From an uncultured Roseobacter sp. (lineage in GTDB: Bacteria > Pseudomonadota > Alphaproteobacteria > Rhodobacterales > Rhodobacteraceae), in assembly GCF_947488185.1 (NCBI RefSeq), contig NZ_CANKYM010000002.1, positions 186,001-250,000 of the forward strand: a stretch of DNA of 64,000 nt, given 5' to 3'. Positions within the stretch are counted from its first letter, which is position 1. Every line of letters begins with the position of its first letter. Below the pieces are notes generated by a model. The model searched no databases and was not told the origin of the DNA. It was given only the letters and a program-made list of their open reading frames with translations. A program made the position numbers and the translations under genes. This document shows, one piece after another, positions 22,312-32,945 of this stretch.

Positions 22312-23232
22312 TTATACCTTGAGGTTGGGAATGATCTGCTTCTTGCGGCTCATGATGCCGGGCAGAACGACCGTGTCACCGGAAACCGTAGCGTCAAAGC
22401 TCTTCTCCGCCACGGTTTTCACCAGATCGTTGGGCACCAGCAGGGTCGCCTCTTCTTCCAGAATATCGACCACGAACAACAGTACCTGATCGGCGCCATC
22501 TTCTTCGGCCACACCGGGCATCGCGGCCATCAGCGCGTCTTTGCGGTCCAGCACCATCTGCGGCGAGGTGGTTTCCAGCACGGAGACGCGGAACTGTTTG
22601 CCGTCCACTTCATATTCCTTGCTGTCCATCCGCAGCAATTCCGCCTCGGAGAAGGCGGACACATCGGATTTCGCGGCGAACATCTCGGCCGCGTAGGCCT
22701 TGATATCGACGCCGAGGTCCTCGGCCAGTTCCCAGGCGATGGCTTTGTCTTCGTTGGTCGTTGTCGGGCTGCGGAACTCAAGCGTATCGCTGAGGATGCA
22801 CGACAACATCGCCCCTTTGATCTCCGTTGGCATCTGCGCCAGGTCCTTGCCGATCATCTTCCACATGATGGTCGCGGTGCAGGCCAGCGGCTCAATGCGG
22901 ATATCGATCGGGCCCTTTGTCTCCAGCCCGCCAACCAGCTTGTGGTGGTCAATGATGCCCTGAATATCCGCGTCGTTGATGTTGTCGGGCAGCTCGGCCG
23001 GATTATTGGTGTCAACGATCACGACGGGCGTGTCCGCCGCCAGTTCCTTGATGATCTCCGGCTTGTCCAGCGACCAGCGATCCAGCATAAAAAGCGCTTC
23101 GGTATTCGGCTCACCCAGCAGCACAGGCTTGGCGGCGACACCTTTGATCTGGTTGAGGTACCACGCCCAGATGATGGGGGATCCGGTGCTGTCCGTGTCT
23201 GGAGATTTATGGCCAAAAACAAGCGTGCTCAT
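22312..23232 (-). CDS. ppaC: Manganese-dependent inorganic pyrophosphatase (family II)
   Basis: Hydrolyses PPi to phosphate. 306 residues of the DHH phosphoesterase superfamily: GHKSPDTDS (His8, Asp12, Asp14), VDTN (Asp74) and DHHKLVGG (95-102) are metal ligands, and SRKKQIIPNL near the C-terminus binds substrate. There are no CBS domains, so it should be unregulated by adenylates. GGAA lies 6 nt upstream of the start. Confidence 0.96.
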   Translation of the reverse strand: MSTLVFGHKSPDTDSTGSPIIWAWYLNQIKGVAAKPVLLGEPNTEALFMLDRWSLDKPEIIKELAADTPVVIVDTNNPAELPDNINDADIQGIIDHHKLVGGLETKGPIDIRIEPLACTATIMWKMIGKDLAQMPTEIKGAMLSCILSDTLEFRSPTTTNEDKAIAWELAEDLGVDIKAYAAEMFAAKSDVSAFSEAELLRMDSKEYEVDGKQFRVSVLETTSPQMVLDRKDALMAAMPGVAEEDGADQVLLFVVDILEEEATLLVPNDLVKTVAEKSFDATVSGDTVVLPGIMSRKKQIIPNLKV

Positions 23233-23369
23233 CAGAGATTCCTAGCATTTCAAGGGTCATTTTGCGCGCCTTATAGGAGGCGCAGACAGTGATGTCACGC
23301 CCTGCCGGCATCGGTCTTAACGTGGCTTGCCGCTTGGCCTGCGATTTCGATTGATGTTAGGTCTTTCGC

Positions 23370-24050
23370 ATGTCGAAGCCCCGCGAAACCGATCTCTATC
23401 CGCCGATCAAATCCTTTTTGGAAGAACAGGGATATGTGGTCAAATCCGAGGTGGGGGCCGCGGATGTCGTGGCGGTGCGCGGTGGGGAGGCCCCCTTGGT
23501 GGTCGAGCTGAAGCTGGGGTTTTCACTGTCGCTGTTCCATCAATGTGTGGCCCGCCAATCACTGACGGAGGACGTCTATCTGGCGGTGCCCCGCCAGACC
23601 GGAAAGCGATTTGCCAAGGCCATCAAGGACAATCTGAAACTTGCGCGCCGCTTGGGGCTCGGGATGATCACCGTGCGTCTGTCGGACGGATTGGTTCAGG
23701 TGCATTGCGATCCGGGTCCTTACCAGCCTCGTAAATCCAAAAAGCGCGAAGGTGCTTTGCTGCTCGAGTTTGCGCGGCGGCGGGGCGATCCCAATGATGG
23801 GGGGCAGACCCGAACTGGCCTTGTTACTGCATACCGTCAGGATGCTTTGAAGATCGCCCTCTACTTGTATGAGGTCGGGGCCAGCAAGGGGGCTGATGTG
23901 GCGCGCGAGACTGATGTTCCACGCGCCACCCGTATGATGGCCGATGATCACTATGGCTGGTTTGAACGGGTAGAGACCGGGATTTACGGTCTGACACCTA
24001 CGGGCGCCGCAGCCGTTGCCGAGAGCGCAAAGGTGCTTGGCGCGGAATAA
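23370..24050 (+). CDS. DUF2161 family PD-(D/E)XK phosphodiesterase-like protein
   Basis: 226 residues. The N-terminal half has the nuclease-like pattern E(3x)K...ADVVAV...VVELKLG, compatible with the Asp...Glu-x-Lys active site of PD-(D/E)XK enzymes. The C-terminal half resembles a winged helix (ALKIALYLYEVGASKGADVARET). DUF2161 proteins are conserved in alphaproteobacteria without a known role. It lies just upstream of, and in the same direction as, groES but has its own gap. Confidence 0.85.
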   Translation: MSKPRETDLYPPIKSFLEEQGYVVKSEVGAADVVAVRGGEAPLVVELKLGFSLSLFHQCVARQSLTEDVYLAVPRQTGKRFAKAIKDNLKLARRLGLGMITVRLSDGLVQVHCDPGPYQPRKSKKREGALLLEFARRRGDPNDGGQTRTGLVTAYRQDALKIALYLYEVGASKGADVARETDVPRATRMMADDHYGWFERVETGIYGLTPTGAAAVAESAKVLGAE

Positions 24051-24113
24051 TCGATTGCCGCGACGCAGTGGGCAGAAACCTGCAAAAGACGCAAATTTTC
24101 ACAAACCGATTGG

Positions 24114-24142
24114 TTGACAGGCTCGCAGCACATGCCTAGCTA
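24114..24142 (+). promoter_or_regulatory. Probable groESL promoter
   Basis: A perfect -35 hexamer TTGACA (24114-24119) is followed after 17 nt by TAGCTA (24137-24142), a weak -10. The predicted transcription start falls at the CIRCE element, which matches HrcA-controlled promoters. Confidence 0.65.
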
Positions 24143-24149
24143 TGCGCCG

Positions 24150-24176
24150 TTAGCACTCAGATGAGTTGAGTGCTAA
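24150..24176 (+). promoter_or_regulatory. CIRCE operator (HrcA-binding site)
   Basis: TTAGCACTC-N9-GAGTGCTAA, a perfect match to the CIRCE consensus with both 9-bp arms intact. It begins 96 bp before the groES start, so groESL is expected to be repressed by HrcA and released on heat shock. hrcA itself is not in the window. Confidence 0.95.
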
Positions 24177-24245
24177 CGACCCGGGTGCAAGGCAATGTCG
24201 TTCGGGTCAATTGGGAGAAACTTTGAGCCTTAAGGAGCTGCAAAG

Positions 24246-24533
24246 ATGGCATTGAAACCGCTTCATGACCGCGTGCTGGTACGCCGCACGGAAAGCGAAG
24301 AGAAAACTGCTGGCGGGCTGATCATCCCCGATAGTGCAAAAGAGAAACCATCCGAGGGCGAAGTTGTCGCCGTGGGTGCCGGTGCACGCAAAGACAGCGG
24401 CGAACTGATCGAGATGGCCGTCAAAGCCGGTGACAAGATCCTGTTCGGCAAATGGTCCGGCACAGAAGTCACGCTCGACGGTGAAGAACTGCTGATGATG
24501 AAGGAAAGCGACATCATGGGGATCATCGAGTAA
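24246..24533 (+). CDS. groES: Co-chaperonin GroES
   Basis: Lid of the GroEL folding chamber. 95 residues, starting [14 protein letters not shown], with the mobile-loop region ([14 protein letters not shown]) and the C-terminal [20 protein letters not shown] lies upstream of the ATG. First gene of the groESL operon under the CIRCE operator. Confidence 0.97.
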   Translation: MALKPLHDRVLVRRTESEEKTAGGLIIPDSAKEKPSEGEVVAVGAGARKDSGELIEMAVKAGDKILFGKWSGTEVTLDGEELLMMKESDIMGIIE

Positions 24534-24576
24534 GCCGCCGCGCTGCTCTGATTTTCAATCGCTGAACTCGAAATAG

Positions 24577-26244
<1,668 letters not shown>

Positions 26245-26270
26245 GCTACGCCAGCAGGCAAAAGAAAGAA

Positions 26271-26297
26271 GGCTCGCCGTAGTGGCGGGCCTTTTTT
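26271..26297 (+). terminator. Rho-independent terminator of groESL
   Basis: An 8-bp stem (26271-26278 with 26284-26291, one G-T pair), loop GTAGT, then six T. It lies 27 nt after the groEL stop. Confidence 0.88.
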
Positions 26298-26405
26298 AAT
26301 GTCACATCTATTGTATCCGGTTTTTTAGGAGCCCACGGTTAAAATACCGGCGGGGACGTCTTGAGAGGCACGCCTGCGCGCACATGAACCGACACCTGTC
26401 GATCC

Positions 26406-26843
26406 TTAGGTCGGTAGTTCGACAATCCGGGAATAGCTCCCCAACATCTCGAGCGCTTCCGAAAATGTCTCGCTTGGGTTTTCCTTTACAAGATAACCCG
26501 CGACATTTTTGCTGTAGGCCGATTGGATGTCGCGGGGCATATCCGATGTGGTAAAAACAAATACGACAGTTCGTTGCAAAGCGGGGTCTGCACGGACAGA
26601 TTCCAGAAACTCCAATCCATTCATCCTGGGCATGTTCAGATCCAGTGTCACGATAAACGGGGGCAACCCGCCCGGTCCCTCATCTGCGGCAGCGCGCAGG
26701 ATATCCAGAGCTTCCTGCCCGTCTTTTGCCACCAGCGTTTTGTTGACGATTTTGAGTTTCTTCAAGGCGCGTTTCATTGCCATAATGCTGATGACGTCGT
26801 CATCGACCAGAAGAAACGTTGCCTCTTTTGTTGTGTCCTGCAT
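26406..26843 (-). CDS. Single-domain response regulator (CheY/Rcp1-like receiver)
   Basis: 145 residues, only a receiver domain. The acidic pocket is LLVDDD (about 11-16), the phosphoacceptor Asp68 is in TLDLNMPRMNG, and the conserved Thr and Lys are in FTTS (98-101) and LVK (Lys120). Two tandem ATGs are possible; the second (26843) is better spaced from GAGG. The extended alpha4 loop resembles Rcp1-type regulators that partner phytochrome-like kinases. It lies 24 nt after the large sensor kinase in the same direction, so kinase and receiver form a pair. There is no output domain. Confidence 0.9.
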   Translation of the reverse strand: MQDTTKEATFLLVDDDVISIMAMKRALKKLKIVNKTLVAKDGQEALDILRAAADEGPGGLPPFIVTLDLNMPRMNGLEFLESVRADPALQRTVVFVFTTSDMPRDIQSAYSKNVAGYLVKENPSETFSEALEMLGSYSRIVELPT

Positions 26844-26867
26844 CATCTAACCTCGTACAAATTGTTC

Positions 26868-28844
26868 TCAGGCCGCGTTCGCTTGGGCTGGATCTGACTG
26901 TTCAACACATTCCTCGGCTGGGAAACTGAAACGGAAGCGCGCGCCGCGCTCTTTGTCCGGATTCGATTCCAGCACAATATCTGTCTTGTAGCGGTCCAGT
27001 AGTTTACGAATGATTGCGAGACCCAAACCGCTGCCTTCCACTTCATCACGCGGGCGCAGCGTCTGGAACAATTGATAAATGCGCTGCTGATACTCCTGCG
27101 GAATGCCAGGGCCATCATCTGCGACTTCAACAACAAGATGTTCACCGTCAAATGCCGTGGAAACGGTGATGCGCCCACTGGTCCGGTCGTGATGCTTTAT
27201 TGCGTTTGAAATCAGGTTGATCAGGATTTGCGTCAACGGTGTGGCATGGGTGCGGATTGTTCTAACGTCTCCGCTGTATCTGATACTGAACCCTTCCTGC
27301 GGGTTCAGCAAAGTGGAAATCTGTCCGACCAGCTTCTCCATATCCAAATTGGCGAGACCTTCCTCTTCTTGTCCGGCGCGTGCGTAATCCAACAAGTCGG
27401 TGAGCAAGCGGTCCAGCCGTTTCGCTCTCACTTGCATCATTTCGAGGTACGCCCGGCTATCTGTAGACAGCGCGTTTTCCTCATCTTCCAACGTCCACTC
27501 CGCCAGGTCATACACAGCTCGGAGTGGTGAACGCAGATCATGGGCGGCCACATAGGCAAAACGTTCAAGATCGATATTCGAGCGCCGGAGTTCCTCAGCG
27601 TTTTGCTTAAAAATGGAGAGGGCGCGTGCAATGTCACCCAATTCATCCTGACCTTCCACGTCGATGGGATGATTGAGATTGCCTCCTGCAATTGCTCGTA
27701 CCGCGTAATCCAGGCGCCCCATTCGGCGGTTGATTTGCTTTTCAATAATGATCGAATTGCCCACCAATGTGGTCATGGCCGCCAAAAACAGGGATATTGC
27801 CAGGACAAGAGACAAAAGCTGTGTCGCGGTGCTTAAGTGTTGAGATTTTTCGGCAACAGAGGCAGCCGATTGTTCCGCCAAGACGTCCACGAATTGCGAG
27901 ATCTCTCCGCCAAGCGCCACTCGCGCTTCTCGAAGGGCGACCAGTTTCTCTTGGTGAGCCAGCCGTGCCTCACCAATGGCGATCAAACCTTGGTCCCCGA
28001 GCAGCACTGAGTTCAGCTTGATTGTCAGCCCTGCCAATTCTTTGCGCTGCGGGCTGGGGACGACTTGCGACAGGATGGCGGCCACACGCCGTAGTTTGCG
28101 ATCCAGTGTCATGCGCAACTGTCGAAACGAGCCAGAGGTCTCGGCGCCGGGATCAAACCGCGCGAGGTCAATAACAGTTTCGATATCCATGGACAGGCTG
28201 GTGAGGTTGAGAGAGGCCAGAAATAGATCTGAGAACAGTTGATCAATGACATCTACGGGCGGCGTACTCCCCGAACGTGCCTTGCTCAGCAAGTTTTCAA
28301 TCTCGATTGTGGTCTCATAAGTTAGGTTCTGCAGCGCCCTGCGCGCCTCGGCCCCGATGCGGTCTAAATCGCTTTTGAGTTCACCAATTGTGGTTTCGGT
28401 CGTGAAAAGAATCTCTTTCTGATCGAACAATTCCTCGGCGGAGTTTTCCAGCTGTTTCAACCGGGTGATTAGGCGATCCGTCAAATCCGAGCGGCCATGG
28501 GCTTCGATGACGCCAAGCACCTGATCGCGAAAACTCTGTATCTTTTGAAGAAGTACATTTTTCGCGTCATTCAACTGATTGATGTCTTCAGCAAAATTCG
28601 CACGTTCGAGCGACATGAACATATTGTTCAGATTGCGTTCTACCGCTTGCGTTTTGGTCAGAAACGGCAGCGCGCCACGGGTCAACTCTCTGTGGGCCGA
28701 AGAAATATCTCTTAGCTGCGTAAACCCTGCAAGGCAGGCCGCTACCGTGACCAGGCCAACCGCCAAGAGAAGCAACCTCAAACGGGCGACAATTCCAGAG
28801 AACAGGCCGCGCTTCGCGGGCAGGGGGGGCGTTGGCGATTCCAC
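26868..28844 (-). CDS. Membrane sensor histidine kinase with large TorS-like periplasmic sensor
   Basis: 658 residues from GTG 28844; no strong ribosome-binding site is visible, so the start is tentative. Transmembrane segments lie at about 19-41 and 341-363, enclosing about 300 residues of predicted all-helical periplasmic sensor. Then follow HAMP (364-418), the phosphoacceptor His435 in YVAAHDLRSP, N-box Asn547 (ISNAIKHHD), G1 DDGPGIP (577-) and G2 GSGLGLA. The long helical bundle resembles the TorS sensor, which reads a periplasmic binding protein. It is divergent (85 nt apart) from a solute-binding protein gene and followed by a receiver gene. The signal is unknown. Confidence 0.88.
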   Translation of the reverse strand: MESPTPPLPAKRGLFSGIVARLRLLLLAVGLVTVAACLAGFTQLRDISSAHRELTRGALPFLTKTQAVERNLNNMFMSLERANFAEDINQLNDAKNVLLQKIQSFRDQVLGVIEAHGRSDLTDRLITRLKQLENSAEELFDQKEILFTTETTIGELKSDLDRIGAEARRALQNLTYETTIEIENLLSKARSGSTPPVDVIDQLFSDLFLASLNLTSLSMDIETVIDLARFDPGAETSGSFRQLRMTLDRKLRRVAAILSQVVPSPQRKELAGLTIKLNSVLLGDQGLIAIGEARLAHQEKLVALREARVALGGEISQFVDVLAEQSAASVAEKSQHLSTATQLLSLVLAISLFLAAMTTLVGNSIIIEKQINRRMGRLDYAVRAIAGGNLNHPIDVEGQDELGDIARALSIFKQNAEELRRSNIDLERFAYVAAHDLRSPLRAVYDLAEWTLEDEENALSTDSRAYLEMMQVRAKRLDRLLTDLLDYARAGQEEEGLANLDMEKLVGQISTLLNPQEGFSIRYSGDVRTIRTHATPLTQILINLISNAIKHHDRTSGRITVSTAFDGEHLVVEVADDGPGIPQEYQQRIYQLFQTLRPRDEVEGSGLGLAIIRKLLDRYKTDIVLESNPDKERGARFRFSFPAEECVEQSDPAQANAA

Positions 28845-28929
28845 AGCCGGGTACGTATAACAGGATGGCTTAAACTTATCTTAAGTGCACAAAACTAATC
28901 TCCCGATATCGCCGGGGAGGAATGCGCGT

Positions 28930-30420
28930 ATGTTTAGCAGAAAAAGAGCGTCCGGGGCATCGTTGTCGCGCCGCTCTCTTATTCAATCCGGCGCGGCAAT
29001 TGGTCTTTCGAGCATTTTGCCCGTTGGTGCAATCGGACAACCAAGGGCGCCGCTGCATCTGCACGTCGCGGAGGCGGTAAAGGATGCGGTTGGCTCAACC
29101 CCTGGCGCGCTGTCTGTTCTATGTCCAGACGGGTCCCAGAAGAACCTGGAACCCATTGCGCGGATGTTCACTGAGATGACGGGCGTGGCAATTCACCTGC
29201 GAATTATCGCATCAGAGAGCTTGAACACCCAGATTGCGCTGGAAGTGATGGCAGGCGAGAGCCAGTTTGATGTTGCACTGCCAGCAACTTTTGGCGTTGC
29301 CGATTTGGTGGCATCGGATGTTCTTCTGCCCCTGGACGCCTTCGTTTTCGAGTATGAACCACGGGCATTTCGCGAAGGTACGCTTTATAGTATCGGGGAT
29401 AGTTTTGATCAAAAGATCTATGGCTTTCAGGCGGATGGCGATGCCTATCTCATGTTCTATCACAAGGATATGCTCGAAGACCCAGACGAGAGGGCAAGGT
29501 ATGAGGATCGCTTTGGTACCGCTTTGGAGGTTCCCCGCAGTTGGGCGGAATTGGATCGTCAGATGGAGTGGTTTCACCGTCCGGATGACAATCAGTGGGG
29601 TGGAGTGCTCCTGAGATCGCCTGAGTATCTTGGTTGGGAATGGTGGGTCCGTTTCCATGCGTATGGTGTATGGCCGTTCTCGGAAGAAATGGTATCGCAG
29701 ATCAACTCTGCCGAGGGCTGTGCCGCTCTGGAAGACATGATCAGGTCGGCTGAGTTTCTCCACCCAAGTGCCACAAGTTCAAAGTTTTCCGAAACATGGC
29801 AGCGGTTCGCTGAAGGCCGGTCATATTGCAATATCGGGTGGGGAGGGGCACAGAAATACTACAACCAAGCAGGTTCCGCCGTGAAAGACCGGTTAAGTTA
29901 TGGCCCAACACCGGGCGGGGCAATCGGACCCGGCGGCGCAGTTGTGCCGATCCCGTATTTCAACTGGGGTTGGAGCTATGTGATTAGTCGCGCCTCGGCA
30001 CGGCCTCGGATTGGGTATCTGTTTTCGCTGTTTGCGTCGAGCCCGGAAATGTCAACGCGAGCGGTGCGTGAAAGTGGGGGCTTTTTCGACCCGAATAGAC
30101 CGGAGCACTACGATGATCCCGTCATTCAGGAGGTCTACTCCAAACCGTTTTTGGATGTGCACAAGGCAAGTTTGCGGCAAGCGATACCCGACCTCTATCT
30201 TGTGGGGCAAGCAGAGTATTTTCGCGTTCTGAACGAAGCGCTCGCTGACGCACTCAATGGGGATGTCACGCCGCAAAGAGCGCTGGAGAGAGCGTCGCAA
30301 CTTTGGGAAATGATCACCAGTCGCGCCGGGCGCGCCGGGCAAATCGAAAGGTGGCGACAGTTGCGAAAACAGTATCCGAGAGCGGTTTCGCGTCATCTGC
30401 GGGATAAGAACGAGGCCTGA
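28930..30420 (+). CDS. Tat-exported extracellular solute-binding protein without a transporter
   Basis: 496 residues. The N-terminus has a twin-arginine motif SRRSLIQSG (13-21) and a hydrophobic stretch, so export is likely folded through Tat. The body resembles ABC carbohydrate-binding proteins (SBP_bac_1): residues near LEPIARMFTEMTGVAIHLRI, then FDVALPATFGVADLV, and YGFQADGDAYLMFYHKDML. The start at 28930 is supported by GGGGAGG 9 nt upstream; the frame extends 15 codons further. No permease or ATPase gene is near. It is flanked by a divergent sensor kinase/receiver pair and followed by a second kinase, so a sensory role is more likely than uptake. Confidence 0.88.
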   Translation: MFSRKRASGASLSRRSLIQSGAAIGLSSILPVGAIGQPRAPLHLHVAEAVKDAVGSTPGALSVLCPDGSQKNLEPIARMFTEMTGVAIHLRIIASESLNTQIALEVMAGESQFDVALPATFGVADLVASDVLLPLDAFVFEYEPRAFREGTLYSIGDSFDQKIYGFQADGDAYLMFYHKDMLEDPDERARYEDRFGTALEVPRSWAELDRQMEWFHRPDDNQWGGVLLRSPEYLGWEWWVRFHAYGVWPFSEEMVSQINSAEGCAALEDMIRSAEFLHPSATSSKFSETWQRFAEGRSYCNIGWGGAQKYYNQAGSAVKDRLSYGPTPGGAIGPGGAVVPIPYFNWGWSYVISRASARPRIGYLFSLFASSPEMSTRAVRESGGFFDPNRPEHYDDPVIQEVYSKPFLDVHKASLRQAIPDLYLVGQAEYFRVLNEALADALNGDVTPQRALERASQLWEMITSRAGRAGQIERWRQLRKQYPRAVSRHLRDKNEA

Positions 30421-30495
30421 AATCCAACCGCGTTAACAGTGTATTCAGCGCTTTTTCCTATGCTGTCTGCGACAAGAACTCTCAGGGCCTTTCTC

Positions 30496-31230
30496 ATGAC
30501 ACAACATGTTTCTTCGTATGGCGCGACTACAGGACCGGCGCCAGGGATGACATCACTCTCATCGAATGATTTCGAAGATTTCATTTATCTTATCAGTCAT
30601 GATGTGCGCAATTCCGTACGCGCGCTCATCGAACTCCCTCAGTGGATCGCCGAAGACTTGACGGACGCGGGCGTGAAAGTGGATGGCTCCGTTGCAGAGA
30701 GCATCGAGTTGATGAACCGACATACAGGTCGACTTGACCGTATGCTTGTCGATCTGCTGACATTTTCGCGGGTTGGAAGAATGCAGTCGGTTGAAGAGAT
30801 CGATCTTAACATCGCGCTGAACGAAGTGCTCGAAGAAATGCGCATTCCGTCTGGCTTCACTGTCGTGCACGCGCTGGATTGCCATCAGATCGAAATAGGG
30901 GACAGAGATATTCTGACCTTGCTGACAGCGCTTATCTCAAACGCGATCAAACATCACGACCGCACCGTCGGAAAAGTCATTGTCTCTTGTTATCGCGATG
31001 CAGGCCATGTCGTTTTGTCCGTGCGCGACAACGGCCCCGGTATCCCTGTCGGCTATCATGAGAAGGTTTTTTGCGCGATGACAACTCTGCGTCCACGGGA
31101 TGAAGTGGAAGGCAGCGGGATGGGGTTGGCTGTCACACGCAAGATTGCACAGCACTACAACGGCGACGTCAAACTCATTGAAAATTCTGAAGGTCGCGGG
31201 ACCACCATCGAAGTGCGCCTTACGGCCTAG
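30496..31230 (+). CDS. Soluble histidine kinase without sensor domain
   Basis: About 244 residues: a HisKA region with His35 in LISHDVRNSVRAL, N-box Asn149 in LISNAIKHHDRT, G1 DNGPGIP and G2 GSGMGLA. There is no membrane segment or PAS/GAF domain. Its catalytic core is strikingly similar to the membrane kinase at 26868-28844: both contain NAIKHHDRT and TLRPRDEVEGSG. The start is uncertain (ATG 30460, 30496 or 30547, none with a clear ribosome-binding site). It lies about 75 nt after the solute-binding protein gene, in the same direction. Confidence 0.82.
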   Translation: MTQHVSSYGATTGPAPGMTSLSSNDFEDFIYLISHDVRNSVRALIELPQWIAEDLTDAGVKVDGSVAESIELMNRHTGRLDRMLVDLLTFSRVGRMQSVEEIDLNIALNEVLEEMRIPSGFTVVHALDCHQIEIGDRDILTLLTALISNAIKHHDRTVGKVIVSCYRDAGHVVLSVRDNGPGIPVGYHEKVFCAMTTLRPRDEVEGSGMGLAVTRKIAQHYNGDVKLIENSEGRGTTIEVRLTA

Positions 31231-31604
31231 AAACGTAGTCGGACATGGTGATCGAACGGGGTCAGAAGTACCTCATCCTTGCAGACGAGCGCACCTTGCC
31301 AAGCAGGTTCCAGCTCTGAAGATTGCCTTTGTATGGAAACCTGCCGAAACAGAGTGCCGCCGCCCTGGCAAAGCTGTTGTGACCGCCAAGACATGTAGAT
31401 CTTGCGTCGGCACGAGAGTTTTCATTGATGCTACCCACCGACCCCTGATGCAAATGGCAAACACGCTCGCGTTTTGGGGGAACTCTTGGGAGGCAGACTA
31501 CAAAGGTTCAAAAAATTGAGAAAGCTGCTGATAACAGCAACCTTTGCGAAACCGGGCAGTGGGAACGGGTTGGCGGCCGATGATGGAAAAGCTATTGCCG
31601 TGCC
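31231..31604. other. 374-bp non-coding stretch, possibly a decayed coding region
   Basis: No intact gene. Two overlapping minus-strand frames (about 31262-31464) of 60-odd codons lack ribosome-binding sites and read like remnants rather than a functional protein. It lies at the right end of the binding-protein/kinase cluster. No terminal inverted repeats or target-site duplication were identified. Confidence 0.4.
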
Positions 31605-32453
31605 ATGCGTTTGTTTTCTCTAACCTGCCTCACGATGATCGCTTTTGCGGCCAATTCCATCCTTACCCGATTGGCCGTGGATGGTGGGTACATTGATCCA
31701 AGCAGCTTTGCCATTATTCGCGTTCTTTCGGGCGTTGTGGTGCTTAGCATGATCATGACCGTAAAGGTCGGCAAAATTGAGCTTTTTCAACGTGATCGGG
31801 CGGCTGGAGCCGTCAGCCTTGCGGCCTATATGGCTGGGTTTTCTCTGGCCTATTTGACCCTTGATGCAGGTCTTGGCGCCTTGATCCTCTTCGGTGTTGT
31901 TCAGATTTCAATGTTTGCCCATGCGGCAGCGACGGGTGCGCACCCGAATGGTCGGCAGCTTCTCGGGGCAGGAATTGCCTTTCTGGGGCTGCTGCTTGCG
32001 TTGTGGCCAGGGCCTGGTGGCCAGTCGGATGCCATCGGCGCTGCTTTCATGGTCATCGCCGGATTGGGTTGGGCGGTCTACACCATCTCTGGCCGGGGGG
32101 CGGCTAATCCTCTCGCGGCAACAACGGCCAACTTTATTCTCTGCCTGCCCGTTGTCACGATTGTCTTGGTTGGTCTTGCAACCCAGACCACCGCTATTGG
32201 CTGGGGGTTGGGAATCCTTTGCGGCGGTGTCACATCGGGCCTGGGCTATGCGCTGTGGTACAGCGTGCTACCTCAACTGCCGCAGAACCTAGCACCTGTG
32301 GTGCAACTGAGCGTCCCGGTCATAGCGCTGATTGGCGGGGCAGTTCTGTTAGGCGAGCCTGTCACCATGATCGTTGCCATCGCCGCTGTGATGGTGATCT
32401 GCGGCATTGCACTGGCCATCACATCACGATCCGTTCAAGGGGGTCGTAGCTGA
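31605..32453 (+). CDS. DMT-superfamily transporter (EamA family)
   Basis: 282 residues, almost wholly hydrophobic, with about 10 predicted membrane helices in two EamA repeats. The N-terminus MRLFSLTCLTMIAFAANSILTR and the internal GLGWAVYTISGRGA / GVTSGLGYALWYSVLP segments are typical of drug/metabolite exporters. The last 35 nt overlap the convergent Nudix gene. The ribosome-binding site is weak. Substrate unknown. Confidence 0.88.
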   Translation: MRLFSLTCLTMIAFAANSILTRLAVDGGYIDPSSFAIIRVLSGVVVLSMIMTVKVGKIELFQRDRAAGAVSLAAYMAGFSLAYLTLDAGLGALILFGVVQISMFAHAAATGAHPNGRQLLGAGIAFLGLLLALWPGPGGQSDAIGAAFMVIAGLGWAVYTISGRGAANPLAATTANFILCLPVVTIVLVGLATQTTAIGWGLGILCGGVTSGLGYALWYSVLPQLPQNLAPVVQLSVPVIALIGGAVLLGEPVTMIVAIAAVMVICGIALAITSRSVQGGRS

Positions 32454-32874
32454 TCTGTGGGGTGCGCGCAAAAGCGACGCCAACCAGACTATCGGGTTTG
32501 ATATGCAGCCCAGAGGCTTCGGTTTCCTCGGCCCATACATGCCGGTCGACAATCCTTTCCGGATCCTGCCAAGCCTGGGGGATGACCGGGCTGCCTTGGA
32601 TACTGCATCGAAAGAATATCTCGACCTGATGAAAGCCGATGCCCGGATCGTGAAACTCATTGACCAGACAAGGCGCGCCCACCTCAACAGTAAGCCCCGT
32701 TTCTTCCTCCACTTCACGCGCCAGGTTATCCGTCAGTGATGCCCCCACTTCGACACCGCCGCCGGGGGCACAGAGCAAGGTGCTGCGCTCATTCGCCCAG
32801 GCATTTACCAAAAGCAGGCGATCCTCGTGAACAATCACTGCCCGTGCTGCCAAACGCACCGCTTTTGATGACAT
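32419..32874 (-). CDS. Nudix hydrolase with altered Nudix box
   Basis: 151 residues. The Nudix box spans GGGVEVGASLTDNLAREV followed by EEETGL. Compared with Gx5Ex7REUxEExGU, the first conserved Glu is Ala (GA instead of GE), while the metal-binding REVEEETG is intact. GAGGG lies close to the ATG. It probably hydrolyses a nucleoside diphosphate derivative; substrate not predictable. Its 3' end overlaps the convergent transporter gene by 35 nt. Confidence 0.88.
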   Translation of the reverse strand: MSSKAVRLAARAVIVHEDRLLLVNAWANERSTLLCAPGGGVEVGASLTDNLAREVEEETGLTVEVGAPCLVNEFHDPGIGFHQVEIFFRCSIQGSPVIPQAWQDPERIVDRHVWAEETEASGLHIKPDSLVGVAFARTPQISYDPLERIVM

Positions 32875-32945
32875 AATCCCTCTTTCGTCAAATAGGCGTG
32901 ACGTTACACTGTTGTTGGGACCACATTCGCATTATCTCATTAGCC

